Positions 40,743 to 50,000 of a DNA stretch of 64,000 bases are shown in pieces; position 1 is the stretch's first letter; each line of letters opens with the position of its first letter. The stretch is from a virus: positions 91,387-155,386 of IMG/VR virus record IMGVR_UViG_3300017989_000003; one strand, 5' to 3'. The translations under genes were made by a program, and so were the position numbers. Under the pieces are notes generated by a model, which did not search any database, had not been told where the DNA came from, and was given only the letters and a program-made list of their open reading frames with translations.

Positions 40743-41291
40743 ATGGCGACAGTTATCCATAGGGAAACGAAACAGATTCTGTATAGCGTTAATACCCCCG
40801 ACTATACTGAAGAAATATGGGTGATTAACCCAGATTTTAGTAATGTCGATGGAGTTCCTCAAAAGTATTGGAAAATATCTGGTGATTCTATAGTGGAGAT
40901 GACGCAAGAAGAAAAAAGCGTAGTTGATGCAGCTGAACTTGTAGAATATAAAAATTTAATGCTTACTGAAATCTCAAATAACTCACCTGTCGTACTAGAA
41001 CGCGACGGATTTGAATTTGACTCCTACGTATTTCCTCTCACTAAAGAATCTCGAGAACAATACCTAATGCTAGCTTCTATGAAAAGTGTTTTACAGTATC
41101 CATTGTTACTCGACAAAAAAGACGAGACGTTACCCCAGTATTCTATATTAGACGAGCAGGTGTTAGATTCATTTTTACTTACTGTAATGGGGTATGCCAA
41201 TTCAGTTATTGATGCAGGTGAGGCATTAAAAGCTGATATTAGAGCGGCTACGTCAAAAGAAGAAGTTGACGCAGTAATAGATAACCGTTAA
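40743..41291 (+). CDS. Tail fibre assembly-like protein
   Basis: Predicted 182-residue protein. KYWKISGDSIVEMTQEEKSV is the YW...EM..EEK phrase seen near the ends of fibres and in assembly proteins; the C-terminal part (FEFDSYVFPLTKESREQYL ... AATSKEEVDAVID) resembles phage domains next to fibre genes (DUF4376-like). Probably a chaperone or a fibre-tip protein. Confidence 0.65.
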   Translation: MATVIHRETKQILYSVNTPDYTEEIWVINPDFSNVDGVPQKYWKISGDSIVEMTQEEKSVVDAAELVEYKNLMLTEISNNSPVVLERDGFEFDSYVFPLTKESREQYLMLASMKSVLQYPLLLDKKDETLPQYSILDEQVLDSFLLTVMGYANSVIDAGEALKADIRAATSKEEVDAVIDNR

Positions 41292-41318
41292 AATTGAATT
41301 AACTAACGAGGGTCAGGT

Positions 41319-41858
41319 ATGTCGAAACTTATTAAATATACGCTAGACAACAAATTAGGTGTGAATGTTACCTTGAACGACGATTTAACTTATCGTGTGG
41401 AGTCAGTTTACTATATTAGCTCTGATGGATTCGAAACTTTATATCGTGGTGACATAGTTAAACCAGCAAGTAACATCTCATTCAAAGAGCTTCAAGCTTT
41501 TCTTGACATACTACGGGCTAGACCCACTTACACAGATAGTCCACTAGATGTACTGCTTACGCGAATTATTCCCCATATAGACACAATTTTCCTCAATTTA
41601 GGTGATAATTTGTCCGGAAGTATAAGAGTAGGTAGCGCAGATGGTGATGAAATAGTGACAGCTACTTACGATTCTGACACTAGAAAGTACTTACTGCGTG
41701 CGGATTTATCTTCGATAACAGGAGCACCAGAAATTTTGGAAGATTCGGCGTCTTTGTCTGAGTACGTGGTATTACTTCAGAAAGTACTTGAAAAGTGGTC
41801 AATTGGTTTATTGAATGTGTCTGTTTCTCCTGCAAAACTAAAATTTATGAGTCAATAA
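41319..41858 (+). CDS. Fibre-cluster protein, member of three-copy family
   Basis: Predicted 179-residue protein related to 37892 and 29407: ISFKELQAFLDILRARPTY, then LSEYVVLLQKVLEKW. Unlike its paralog it runs on about 18 residues after the final KW, overlapping the next reading frame by 64 bases; the ending may be altered. GAGGGT ribosome site. Confidence 0.65.
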   Translation: MSKLIKYTLDNKLGVNVTLNDDLTYRVESVYYISSDGFETLYRGDIVKPASNISFKELQAFLDILRARPTYTDSPLDVLLTRIIPHIDTIFLNLGDNLSGSIRVGSADGDEIVTATYDSDTRKYLLRADLSSITGAPEILEDSASLSEYVVLLQKVLEKWSIGLLNVSVSPAKLKFMSQ

Positions 41859-42094
41859 AAATAGAAGAAGACAAGAAAAAACACGCTATAGTCGGTGGTC
41901 TAATGGGATTAATTTTTGGATTCCTAGGCATCTGGGGTTGGGTATTAGGATTTGTTATAATTGTTGGGTGGGAAATACAACAATATGTATTTGACACCGG
42001 TACTCCAGAGGTAGCAGATGTTATATACGGAATAGTTCCGTTTACAATTTTGTGGTTAATAGGTTATCTGAATTATTACACTCGAAATAAATAA
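41795..42094 (+). CDS. Small two-helix membrane protein
   Basis: The convincing part is EEDKKKHAIVGGLMGLIFGF and what follows: a DKxxH motif, two hydrophobic helices, WEIQQYVFDTGTPEVADVI between them. This resembles small phage membrane proteins of YfiM/VanZ type. The start is unclear: a GTG at 41795 lacks a ribosome site and no ATG lies between 41858 and the conserved region. Confidence 0.55.
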   Translation: MVNWFIECVCFSCKTKIYESIKIEEDKKKHAIVGGLMGLIFGFLGIWGWVLGFVIIVGWEIQQYVFDTGTPEVADVIYGIVPFTILWLIGYLNYYTRNK

Positions 42095-42109
42095 ACTGAA
42101 AGGTTAATC

Positions 42110-43300
42110 ATGGCAGAATTAAACACATTAGCACCAAAAAAATGGGTGCAAAATTTTGGCGGTGTAGCTCCAACTTTGGATTCTTCAAATACCGTCAGTA
42201 ATGGTGATATTGCTATTGACACGTCTACTACTCCAAATGCCTATTGGAGATGTCTGGCTAATACACTTGGAAGTCCAACGTGGGTTAATATTGTGGCTAA
42301 GTCTTCAAAGACTATTTATGTTAATGGTGCTGTTGGAGCTGGCGATTATATGAATGGCTCGTTTGAGTACCCTTACAAAACCATTCAAGCTGCAATTAAC
42401 GTAGCTAGTGCAGGTGATGTTATCGTAATATCTTCTGGTGTGTACACAGAGAATTTAACGTTAAACAAACTTGTTTACATCAAAAGTATGTTTAACAGTT
42501 CATTCTATGACGTTACTATCATCGGAAAACACACTTTTGACGTTGGAGGTGGTACCTTATCACTCAGTGGATTACATTTTTATAACACTACCGACACAGC
42601 ATTTGTATTTGGTGGAGCACTTTCTCAAAAATTACGTGCATATAAGTGTAAGTTTGAGACAAATGGTGCAGGTGCTTACCATGGTATTGATGTTACTAAC
42701 ACACATGCTGGTAGTGAAATTCTGCTCAATGACAGTATGGTTCAAGTTCTAGACTCATCGGCAGGCGCAAAATGTATTAACACTCTTAATACTTGTCAGT
42801 GCCAAATAGGACTTATGGACACTACAGTTAAAGTCGATGACGACGATGACAACGTAGCAGTGGATATCAATGGTTCGATTGCTTACTGGCATACACAAGA
42901 CACTGTTCATGGAACTGTTCAGGTAGCTGATACAGCAACTTGTTCTATTAGTTTTGTGGCTATGTACAGCACAACCCAGCCTAATATAACTACTAATAGT
43001 ACTGGATTTACGACTACTATTGGTGTTGTGTTAAATACGGGTGCTTCACCAGCTATAACTGGCGCTGGTGCGTTTGCTTATAGCATGGTAAGCTATTCGG
43101 GAGCTGGTTCAGGATTTGCAGGAACATTAAATGGTGGTGGTGGCGCAGACCCGGGAGCTATTTTGACTGAATCTGGAAAGAACATGGTGTATACAGCTAA
43201 TGCACCAGACTGGGTTATGCCGTTACCGACTAATCTTCAGGATGCTGTAACTAGAATTGCAACACAAGTTGCTATACTATTAGGTGCGCCAATTCCGTAG
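42110..43300 (+). CDS. Fibre or spike protein with beta-helix
   Basis: Predicted 396-residue protein. Short N-terminal attachment part, then a pectate-lyase-like beta-helix from YVNGAVGAGDYMNGSFEYPY (about residue 67) to about 300, with a Gly-rich C-terminal linker and LQDAVTRIATQV end. Different anchor from the other four fibres. GAAAGG ribosome site. Confidence 0.75.
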   Translation: MAELNTLAPKKWVQNFGGVAPTLDSSNTVSNGDIAIDTSTTPNAYWRCLANTLGSPTWVNIVAKSSKTIYVNGAVGAGDYMNGSFEYPYKTIQAAINVASAGDVIVISSGVYTENLTLNKLVYIKSMFNSSFYDVTIIGKHTFDVGGGTLSLSGLHFYNTTDTAFVFGGALSQKLRAYKCKFETNGAGAYHGIDVTNTHAGSEILLNDSMVQVLDSSAGAKCINTLNTCQCQIGLMDTTVKVDDDDDNVAVDINGSIAYWHTQDTVHGTVQVADTATCSISFVAMYSTTQPNITTNSTGFTTTIGVVLNTGASPAITGAGAFAYSMVSYSGAGSGFAGTLNGGGGADPGAILTESGKNMVYTANAPDWVMPLPTNLQDAVTRIATQVAILLGAPIP

Positions 43301-43348
43301 TCACACGTTGTCCTAAGTTAACCATAAAAATTACGAAGAGGGACTAAA

Positions 43349-43612
43349 ATGGAATATGTACGCGATAATAGCGTCCTTGTGACTGACGGTGGTATACCTG
43401 TTCTTTACGCTCCATTAAACTACGCAGTTCGGTATAGAGCTAAAAGTACACCAAAGTGTGTTTCTTGCGGCACTTTACTACCTGTGGAATACGATAGGGT
43501 AATTTCTGAAGTTGCTACTGTTCACGAGGAGTTAACACTTCGGGTTATTTGCCCAACATGTGGTAAGACAACACTTGTGAAATGTTACTGGGTCGCACAA
43601 AAATTACAGTAG
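43349..43612 (+). CDS. Zinc-ribbon protein of the fibre cluster
   Basis: Predicted 87-residue protein with CVSCG, LTLRVICPTCGKTTLVKC, the same zinc ribbon as the start of the adhesin at 23606 and the gene at 26523. GAGGG ribosome site. May be an attachment module that works with a separate fibre. Confidence 0.7.
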   Translation: MEYVRDNSVLVTDGGIPVLYAPLNYAVRYRAKSTPKCVSCGTLLPVEYDRVISEVATVHEELTLRVICPTCGKTTLVKCYWVAQKLQ

Positions 43613-43619
43613 GAATTCA

Positions 43620-44204
43620 ATGAGTTTCTTATGGACATTAACTACTAGTCGTCTATCTAGTGATATATCAGCTTACTCCATATTCTTAGCTGACATGTTA
43701 GATTCTGTTATTAATCGAATATTGACATGGACTATAACTGCGAATCCTTTACTGAGAAAAGCGATTCTGTCTAAGATTACGGAAATGGTTATTCTAGACT
43801 TACGTGCGTTTGAAGAAACTGGGACTACAGCATATTTGTTTAAGGACTTCATAATACGTAAGACCGATATAGCTCATAATGCCGAAGTAGTTACAGACGT
43901 TGGGGTAGAAGTCACTGATAACAGTGTCGAAGTCACAAACACTCCTTCAGATACAGAAGTTTACAGTGAGTCTACAATATACCCAGAAGATTATCTTGTA
44001 AAAGTATCTGCTAAGGTCTATGAAAGTGCTCCAAATGTCGTACTATACATTACTTACGATGAGTATGATGCTTCTGGAGTAGTTGTGTATTCTGATAGTT
44101 TTTCGTTTAATATGTTTACGCAACCAGCGTACCCTGATGATTTTGACGTCACGATTGACGACTCTGAGTGGTTAAATTCTAAAGTAGATGGTGTTTTCTG
44201 CTAG
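43620..44204 (+). CDS. Hypothetical structural protein
   Basis: Predicted 194-residue protein: helical N-terminal half (LADMLDSVINRILTW), beta-rich acidic C-terminal half. Last gene of the fibre block; a strong terminator follows. Not recognised. Confidence 0.65.
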   Translation: MSFLWTLTTSRLSSDISAYSIFLADMLDSVINRILTWTITANPLLRKAILSKITEMVILDLRAFEETGTTAYLFKDFIIRKTDIAHNAEVVTDVGVEVTDNSVEVTNTPSDTEVYSESTIYPEDYLVKVSAKVYESAPNVVLYITYDEYDASGVVVYSDSFSFNMFTQPAYPDDFDVTIDDSEWLNSKVDGVFC

Positions 44205-44253
44205 TTTATGGTATCTTCCCCGTATTTTTATAATGTCGGGTGGAATCTAAATA

Positions 44254-44284
44254 AAAAGGGGGGACAAATGTCCCCCCTTTGGTT
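44254..44284 (+). terminator. Intrinsic terminator
   Basis: Stem AAAGGGGGGACA with its complement, 3-base loop, TTTGGTTT tail. Ends the fibre transcript. Confidence 0.88.
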
Positions 44285-44317
44285 TACTGTTTAATTTCTA
44301 TGAAAGGCAGGTGGACA

Positions 44318-44764
44318 ATGTCTAATAGCGTGGATATAGTAACTGTCGGTGACTCTCCTAATATAAAACTAGGTGAGCACTTAATCTTGGATTTTAATGA
44401 ATGCAAAGCTGTTGACGAGAACGGAAAGAGTGTGTTGTGTAACATAGAGTACATAGAAGAAATTCTGCTAAGAGCTGCTGAAATTGGTGGAATGACTTAT
44501 ATGGCTCATAAAATGGTGAAGTACCCTCCTAATGGAAGCGTTAGTGGAGTTGTAATAGTATCTGAGTCGCATATTTCGATACACACATGGGATGAATACT
44601 ACTACGCTATGGTGGACATTAATAGCTGTGGTGATGTAAATGGGGTAATGGCAGCAATGAACCACCTGATGCGAACACTAGGGTCAACTTACCCAAAAAT
44701 AACCCGTGTCGAACGGGGTGTGTATAAACAAAAATATTTTCGCGATAAGTCTAACTGTCTATAG
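44318..44764 (+). CDS. speD: S-adenosylmethionine decarboxylase proenzyme
   Basis: Predicted 148-residue protein. VSESHISIHTWDEYYYAMVD contains the Glu83-Ser84 processing site; Ser84 would become the pyruvoyl cofactor, and the following SIHTW and DINSCG match bacterial class 1b enzymes. Decarboxylates S-adenosylmethionine for spermidine synthesis. No spermidine synthase gene lies in the window, so it would feed the host enzyme. ATG 44318 follows AGGCAGGTGG. Its 3' end overlaps the convergent ACP gene by 14 bases. Confidence 0.93.
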   Translation: MSNSVDIVTVGDSPNIKLGEHLILDFNECKAVDENGKSVLCNIEYIEEILLRAAEIGGMTYMAHKMVKYPPNGSVSGVVIVSESHISIHTWDEYYYAMVDINSCGDVNGVMAAMNHLMRTLGSTYPKITRVERGVYKQKYFRDKSNCL

Positions 44765-45101
44765 TGTCATACCGTATTTCTACTTGTTCTGATATGTAGT
44801 TTACAAGATTTCCGAGTGTGTAGTCTTTTTTATCTTTCCATTCAGTATCTGGAATATAAATTTCAAATGTGTCTTCGACAAACAATATTAGCATTAGAGT
44901 GTCTAGACTATCCATACCAAGGTCAGATATAAAATTAGATTCTAATGTGACCTCTTCCACAAAATTATTCTGTTCTTTTATTTCTTTGACTAAACATTGT
45001 AGTATGGTGCTATTTTTCCATTCTTTGTAGTCGCTACAAGCGCTAAGTCCGTTGGAAGTGTCCGAGCCTTTTAATCTGCAATATTGCTTACGTAGATTCA
45101 T
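44751..45101 (-). CDS. acpP: Acyl carrier protein-like
   Basis: Predicted 116-residue protein. The last 80 residues form the four-helix ACP fold with FISDLGMDSLDTLMLILFVE; Ser65 of DSL is the phosphopantetheine site. About 28 extra N-terminal residues have no counterpart in usual ACPs. Needs host phosphopantetheinyl transferase. Preceded by a folded non-coding leader. Confidence 0.88.
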   Translation of the reverse strand: MNLRKQYCRLKGSDTSNGLSACSDYKEWKNSTILQCLVKEIKEQNNFVEEVTLESNFISDLGMDSLDTLMLILFVEDTFEIYIPDTEWKDKKDYTLGNLVNYISEQVEIRYDTIDS

Positions 45102-45251
45102 GTCATGTCCTATCTGTTATTATCCCCGCTTCGAGCCGCTAATTTATTACTTCTCACCCCTTTCACGTCTTCCAGTATACGTTAACGAAAGAGATTACTT
45201 TCTTCACAAATTAAACGGCTCGCGCTATCTGGAACTACCGCGGGTTCGTAG
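45102..45251 (-). ncRNA. Structured leader upstream of the ACP gene
   Basis: 150 bp without a supported gene, richer in GC than its surroundings. Long stem: CGAGCCG with TTAATTT (45222-45208) pairs with AAATTA and CGGCTCG (45145-45132), one wobble pair and one bulge. Inside, CTTTC/GAAAG and ACGT/ACGT stems nest; at the 5' side CGCG...CGCG. Lies between the cold-shock stop and ACP start on the same strand. A riboswitch-like leader or a separate small RNA; class unknown. Confidence 0.5.
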
Positions 45252-45488
45252 TTAGCCAATTCTTGTTACGTTTAATGCTAGTTGTCCCTTATTGTTCTCA
45301 GCAATATCAAACTCTACTTTATCGCCAGCACATAGGGATTTATACTCGCTATCTGTTCTAATTTCAGTGTAATGCACAAAACAGTCCGGATTTCCGGTAC
45401 GTTCAATGAAACCGTATCCTTTATCTCCATCAAACCATTTTACAACACCAGTTACGTTGTACGCTAAGATATTAACTTCTTTTGCCAT
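45252..45488 (-). CDS. Cold-shock domain protein
   Basis: Predicted 78-residue protein. GVVKWFDGDKGYGFIER carries RNP1 (KGYGFIE) and DCFVHYTEI is RNP2, the single-stranded nucleic-acid-binding motifs of the CspA family. Probably an RNA chaperone or ssDNA-binding factor. GAAAGG ribosome site. Confidence 0.92.
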   Translation of the reverse strand: MAKEVNILAYNVTGVVKWFDGDKGYGFIERTGNPDCFVHYTEIRTDSEYKSLCAGDKVEFDIAENNKGQLALNVTRIG

Positions 45489-45507
45489 CTGACCACTATA
45501 CCTTTCA

Positions 45508-46116
45508 TTATGTTCTAGCTACGGTAATCTCAGTGTCAAAACTATTAGCTCCGCCGTTAATAGCCCCCTGAACTCCAGCAGCGTTGTTTACAAAATCATG
45601 GGAATCGGCAGCTGCTATTCCAAACTTAGCTGCTTCTACATCTGCTACCTGGTTTGTACCCCAGTACCTGAACTCCCACGAATATTCAGTTTCTTGCCAG
45701 TCTAACCTATCTTTAAGATAGTCACTACATCTGAATGTTAGGCTTATTTCGTCAACTCCAAACGACATAATACAGAATATTGTTATGCCAGGTTGTGCCA
45801 AATAATCCAATGTAGCATATTTATCGAATACATCGACAATGCCTCTACCTATGGCGTCTTGTACAGCCATTCTACCTCGATTAGCGAAATCGTCGGCAGT
45901 CAAAGTTGGAACATCATCTAAGGGAATATGCTTCCACACATATTCAAACAAATCGTCGTATTTTACAAGAGTTACTACTGCATCTTTTAGTCCTGGAGCA
46001 GCTTTCTGTGCAGTTATAAGAGCATTTATCTCAGTGATAATGTTAGCTTCTACTGCGGCTATATTAACTGACCTATCGAGAACTAACACGATGTTAACTA
46101 GATTTGGGTTTGCCAT
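45508..46116 (-). CDS. von Willebrand factor A-like protein
   Basis: Predicted 202-residue protein. VNIVLVLDRSVNIAAVEANI and LKDAVVTLVKYDD follow the vWA fold, but the metal site is reduced (DRSVN rather than DxSxS). GITIFCIMSFGVDE fits a central strand. Likely protein-protein interaction, as in phage vWA proteins linked to tail or tellurite-type clusters. GGAGA ribosome site. Confidence 0.65.
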   Translation of the reverse strand: MANPNLVNIVLVLDRSVNIAAVEANIITEINALITAQKAAPGLKDAVVTLVKYDDLFEYVWKHIPLDDVPTLTADDFANRGRMAVQDAIGRGIVDVFDKYATLDYLAQPGITIFCIMSFGVDEISLTFRCSDYLKDRLDWQETEYSWEFRYWGTNQVADVEAAKFGIAAADSHDFVNNAAGVQGAINGGANSFDTEITVART

Positions 46117-46200
46117 AATGTCTCCTTTGGCGTAAAATAAGTAATAAGTGTATTATATAGTACTATCCCAAATTTAACCAACAACTTTTTAGGGGGAATC

Positions 46201-46314
46201 ATGAAAGGTATACCAAAAAGAGACGGCACTGGTGGAGGAAAACGGAAAAATCGAGGAAGAGGAGGATGTAGTTCTACACGCAAAACTGGTAAAAATAAAC
46301 GTGGTGGAAAGTAA
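46201..46314 (+). CDS. Tiny Gly/Arg/Lys-rich protein
   Basis: Predicted 37-residue protein, MKGIPKRDGTGGGKRKNRGR..., with a GGGGGA ribosome site. The RDGTG...GRGGC pattern resembles very small Gly-rich proteins (DUF5320-like) of bacteria and phages. On the opposite strand to its neighbours. Confidence 0.5.
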   Translation: MKGIPKRDGTGGGKRKNRGRGGCSSTRKTGKNKRGGK

Positions 46315-46322
46315 CTCATTTA

Positions 46323-46598
46323 CTACGCGTACCTTTCAAAAATATGCTTCACTCCCATAGGCGTATGTACAGTTGATAGATATTTTAACATCCGACCATT
46401 TGATAGAATTTCGGCATAATCGTCTAGTAACATCAGCACCATAGTAGTAGCTGGTGACTCAGTATCAACTATTGCTCTTATTTGTATGCAGGCTGCAATG
46501 GTGTCATATGATATATCTACTATTCTAGCCCCTTTTTGAATATCTAACGTACTTTCATACTGTGAATACGGTATTGAAAACACTGCAATATATACCAT
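46323..46598 (-). CDS. Conserved phage hypothetical protein
   Basis: Predicted 91-residue beta-rich protein ending MGVKHIFE, like small phage proteins with a C-terminal HVFE motif and an initial strand followed by GARIVDI. Function unknown. 33 bp from a near-consensus promoter. Confidence 0.7.
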   Translation of the reverse strand: MVYIAVFSIPYSQYESTLDIQKGARIVDISYDTIAACIQIRAIVDTESPATTMVLMLLDDYAEILSNGRMLKYLSTVHTPMGVKHIFERYA

Positions 46599-46630
46599 GC
46601 TTCTTTTCCTTAATGTCGATTAATACTTTA

Positions 46631-46659
46631 AGTATAGTCTACTTTTCTAGATTTGTCAA
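46631..46659 (-). promoter_or_regulatory. Sigma70-like promoter
   Basis: Minus strand: TTGACA (46659-46654), 17-bp spacer, TATACT (46636-46631). Drives the gene at 46598. Confidence 0.75.
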
Positions 46660-46693
46660 GTAAAATTATTCGAAATTTTTGAAAAAAGTTGCT

Positions 46694-46945
46694 TTACTTT
46701 GGGAACATGTTTAGATTATATCCTGTTACTCCCCATCTATATGTTGAGTTTACGCGAGCTAATTTAACTAACGTATATCCTGTAACCCTGGCTACTAATG
46801 TAGCTTCTTCTTGTGTATCAAACCATTCTATTGTAATTGCGATAAAATGAGCTAATGTAATTTTCACCCTGGTCTCGAAGTCAGTGTCATAGACAAAAAC
46901 TCTAACACCATGCCCTACACCATGTCTTGTAAATTTTCTGCGCAT
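46694..46945 (-). CDS. Small hypothetical protein
   Basis: Predicted 83-residue basic protein, not recognised. AAAGGATAC precedes the ATG; copy B of the dispersed repeat ends 11 bp upstream of the start. Confidence 0.6.
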   Translation of the reverse strand: MRRKFTRHGVGHGVRVFVYDTDFETRVKITLAHFIAITIEWFDTQEEATLVARVTGYTLVKLARVNSTYRWGVTGYNLNMFPK

Positions 46946-46955
46946 AGTATCCTTT

Positions 46956-47008
46956 GACAGTTGTCGTCAAGGGGTAATTCGTTACTGGTTGCAAATTACC
47001 CCTTGACA
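46956..47008. repeat. Copy B of dispersed hairpin repeat
   Basis: Same as copy A apart from ACTGGT in place of ACCGGT and ATTACC in place of AATACC; GGGGTAATT and AATTACCCC still pair. Lies between the reductase stop and the gene at 46945. Confidence 0.8.
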
Positions 47009-47013
47009 TTAAA

Positions 47014-50000
47014 TTACCCACAACCACCAGCACCACCACAATTTCGGCATGTTTTACATGACCCTGTTATTTCTAAGTCAGGCGACCCACAATATGGGCA
47101 TACATCCCCACTCTTTAATAGCTTTGTAGTCTTTTTGCCAACTTTAGGTGATTGATTTGGGTTTTTATTAACTATTTTGTCGTCGGTTATTTCTTTGATA
47201 TGTTGCAATGCTTCTTCGATTGTAAACTCCCTAGTGTCGTTGTCTGAGTCATCTGACACGAATTCCTGCTCTAGATAAGTGAATATGTAGTCTATAATCG
47301 ACCCAGCAAACCTTATCTTAGGATTGTTGGTAATTCCAGACGGTTCAAATCTAGTATGCCTAAACTTATCCACTAGAACTTCTAGTGGAACACCATATTG
47401 TAAGGCAATAGAGGTCAATGTAGCTATAACATCTAATAAACCGTTTATTGTAGAACCAGTTCTAGCAGCATTGATAAAAATCTCCCCTACATCTCCATTT
47501 TCGTATAAACCAATGGATAGATACGCTTCTTGCTGTCCTACTGATAGTTTATGGATTATAGCAGGTCGTGTCGCGGGCATTCTATTTCTGTTAAGTTGTT
47601 TAGGTGTATTCGGTATCACTGGCTCTTTATCGTCTGAAGTTGAGCTAGTCGATAGTGGTTGTACACCTTTTGAGCCATCTCGGTAAATAGATATGTCTTT
47701 CAATCCTAGTCTGTGAGCTTTTATGACAACATTCTCAATGTCTTCAATGGTAGCTTCGTTCGGTAAAGATACTGTTTTTGATATTGCACCTGACAAGAAT
47801 GGTTGTGTAGCCGCAAGCATCATCAAGTGTCCGTCTGACGATATATACCGTTTATTCCCTTTCGTTTTATAAGCACAATCAAATACAGCTAATGTCTCGT
47901 CATCAATGTAAGGCGCACCTTCCATGGTATCGTTATCTTCTATGTATTCGAGTATTTCTGCTATTTGTTCATCTGTGTACTCTCGGGCTTCTAACCCTTT
48001 TCGTACTATGGTAGTTGCCATCTTTAGATGACCACCGCCTGATAATTTTTTATATACCACTAATCCCATTAGTGGTTCAACTCCTGTTGATTCGAAGTCC
48101 ATTGCAAACCCAATAGTGCCTGTAGGAGCAAGTAGTGTAACTTGTGCGTTTCTTAAAGGTGGCTTTTCAGATAGTATATTACATAATTGCTGAATTTCGT
48201 CTGTGAATAACTGCTTTGGTAGTTTTTTCCATGCGTTAATATGCTGGTCTATTACTTTATAGTGTGTATCAGGGTTATAGTGTTTGTAGGGACTAAGTAT
48301 ACTAGCTATTGCTGCACTTACTGTATAAGACGTAAGAGTCATTAGCATTGTGATTGAAGACGCTATTGTCCTTCCGTTGTCAGAGTCATACGGAATGCCT
48401 AGTGACGCAAGTAAACCTCCAAGATTACCATATCCCAGTCCAATTGGGCGATAATCACGACTATTATCGGTTATTTCTTTTGTTGGGTAACCTGATAAAT
48501 TTATTAGTATGTCTTGTGTTATAGTCATAATTTTTACAGCTGCAATAAAACCTTGAACATCAAAATCTAAGTCGTCCTCTCGAAATTTCATGAGATTAAT
48601 ACTAGCTAGATTACAGGCTGAGTCATCGCAAAAAATAAATTCCCCGCAGTTGTGTACATGGATACCATTTGCCCATCCTGCTGGCTCACTTTCACCTAAA
48701 ACTGTAAAATCATAAACACACCCATTGCCTATACATTCAAATGATTTCACCTTAGTAGTGTATGGTTTACCAGATGAATTAGTAGATTCTAAAATTTTGA
48801 TTAAAGCATCAGTTTTGTACTTTTGGATAAATCCGATATGCTCTGCAAATTTTTTCAAACTTCTTACGTTAGCTATGTTTAGGTCATAACTTTCTTTACA
48901 TTCATATACTCCATTCCTAAATTCCACTTCTTTTTGTTTATTTGTTGTTATGTATGAAAATACGCCGTACAGTGTGAGTAATTTCTGAATTGTAGTACAC
49001 ACATTTCTATTAGTTGTTTTTAGTGCTACTCTTGTGTTTTCTGGAGTAGAGCCATTTGCTGAAAATAAGCCTTTTAAGAACGCGGCTATTTCTTTTTTCG
49101 AAGCTGATAGCAGTGTTTTAGGAAAAGTTCTTTGTGGGATTTTTTCTTTGTCTATGTTAAGAAAATCCCACAAATGGTTAAAATAACTTCGGTATATTAC
49201 TCTTTTTTCACAACGGTCATCTCTTTCTGTTAATAAACTAAGTAATGGGTCTTTGTTTTCGTTTAATTTTAATGACACAAAATGTATTACGTCGTCATCT
49301 TCGCCGTCCTTCGAAAAATACATTGCAGCGTATTTATGATGTTCATCTGCGTAAGTACCATCCCCGAATAAAAATCCAGCGATTGTGAAGTCAGATTCAT
49401 CTAAATCATTATTTTGGTTTATTTCGCTGTTCCAATCAGGAACATCGTCTACCACTAAAGATATTCTTCTATTAACACAATCATGAGCCGCCACATAACC
49501 ATCTTCTCCACAAAATATTTTATGGTCGCTAGTGCATTTTAATTCAAATCCGGATGTTGTTTCGAGTTTGAACACCGGTTTTACACCAGTTTTGAACACT
49601 TTAACTTTTTTTAATCCATCTGGCGTTAGTATATCCACAGTACTACCGTCTAATTCCATTATTTCTTTTATGCCGTCTCGTGTATGCAATAATGTATCAG
49701 CTGATAGACAAGGATTACTGCTTTTAATCTTAAATTTATCGGAACAGGTGTTCCAATTGTTAATATTGTCTATATAGAAATAACCTGGGTCTCCACATCT
49801 ATGGGTAGCTTTAGCTGCTTCATGCAGTAATTCTCGCGCTTTGAACGTCGGCGCTTTGTGTGCATTTAGGTCAGGACGTACAAACTTAGTGTCCCATTGA
49901 AGGTCATTTTCTACAGCGTCCATAAAATCATCTGTTATGGCAATAGACGTGTTAACATTTTGGAAAGCTACAGTGTCATATGCTTCATTTGGGTATGTAT

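Noticed and set aside
23606-44204. Diversity-generating retroelement in the adhesin block
   Set aside because: No reverse transcriptase gene or template/variable repeat pair was seen in the window.
45052-45255. 67-codon plus-strand frame over the ACP leader
   Set aside because: Overlaps the ACP gene antisense, has no ribosome site, and the region is better explained by RNA folding.
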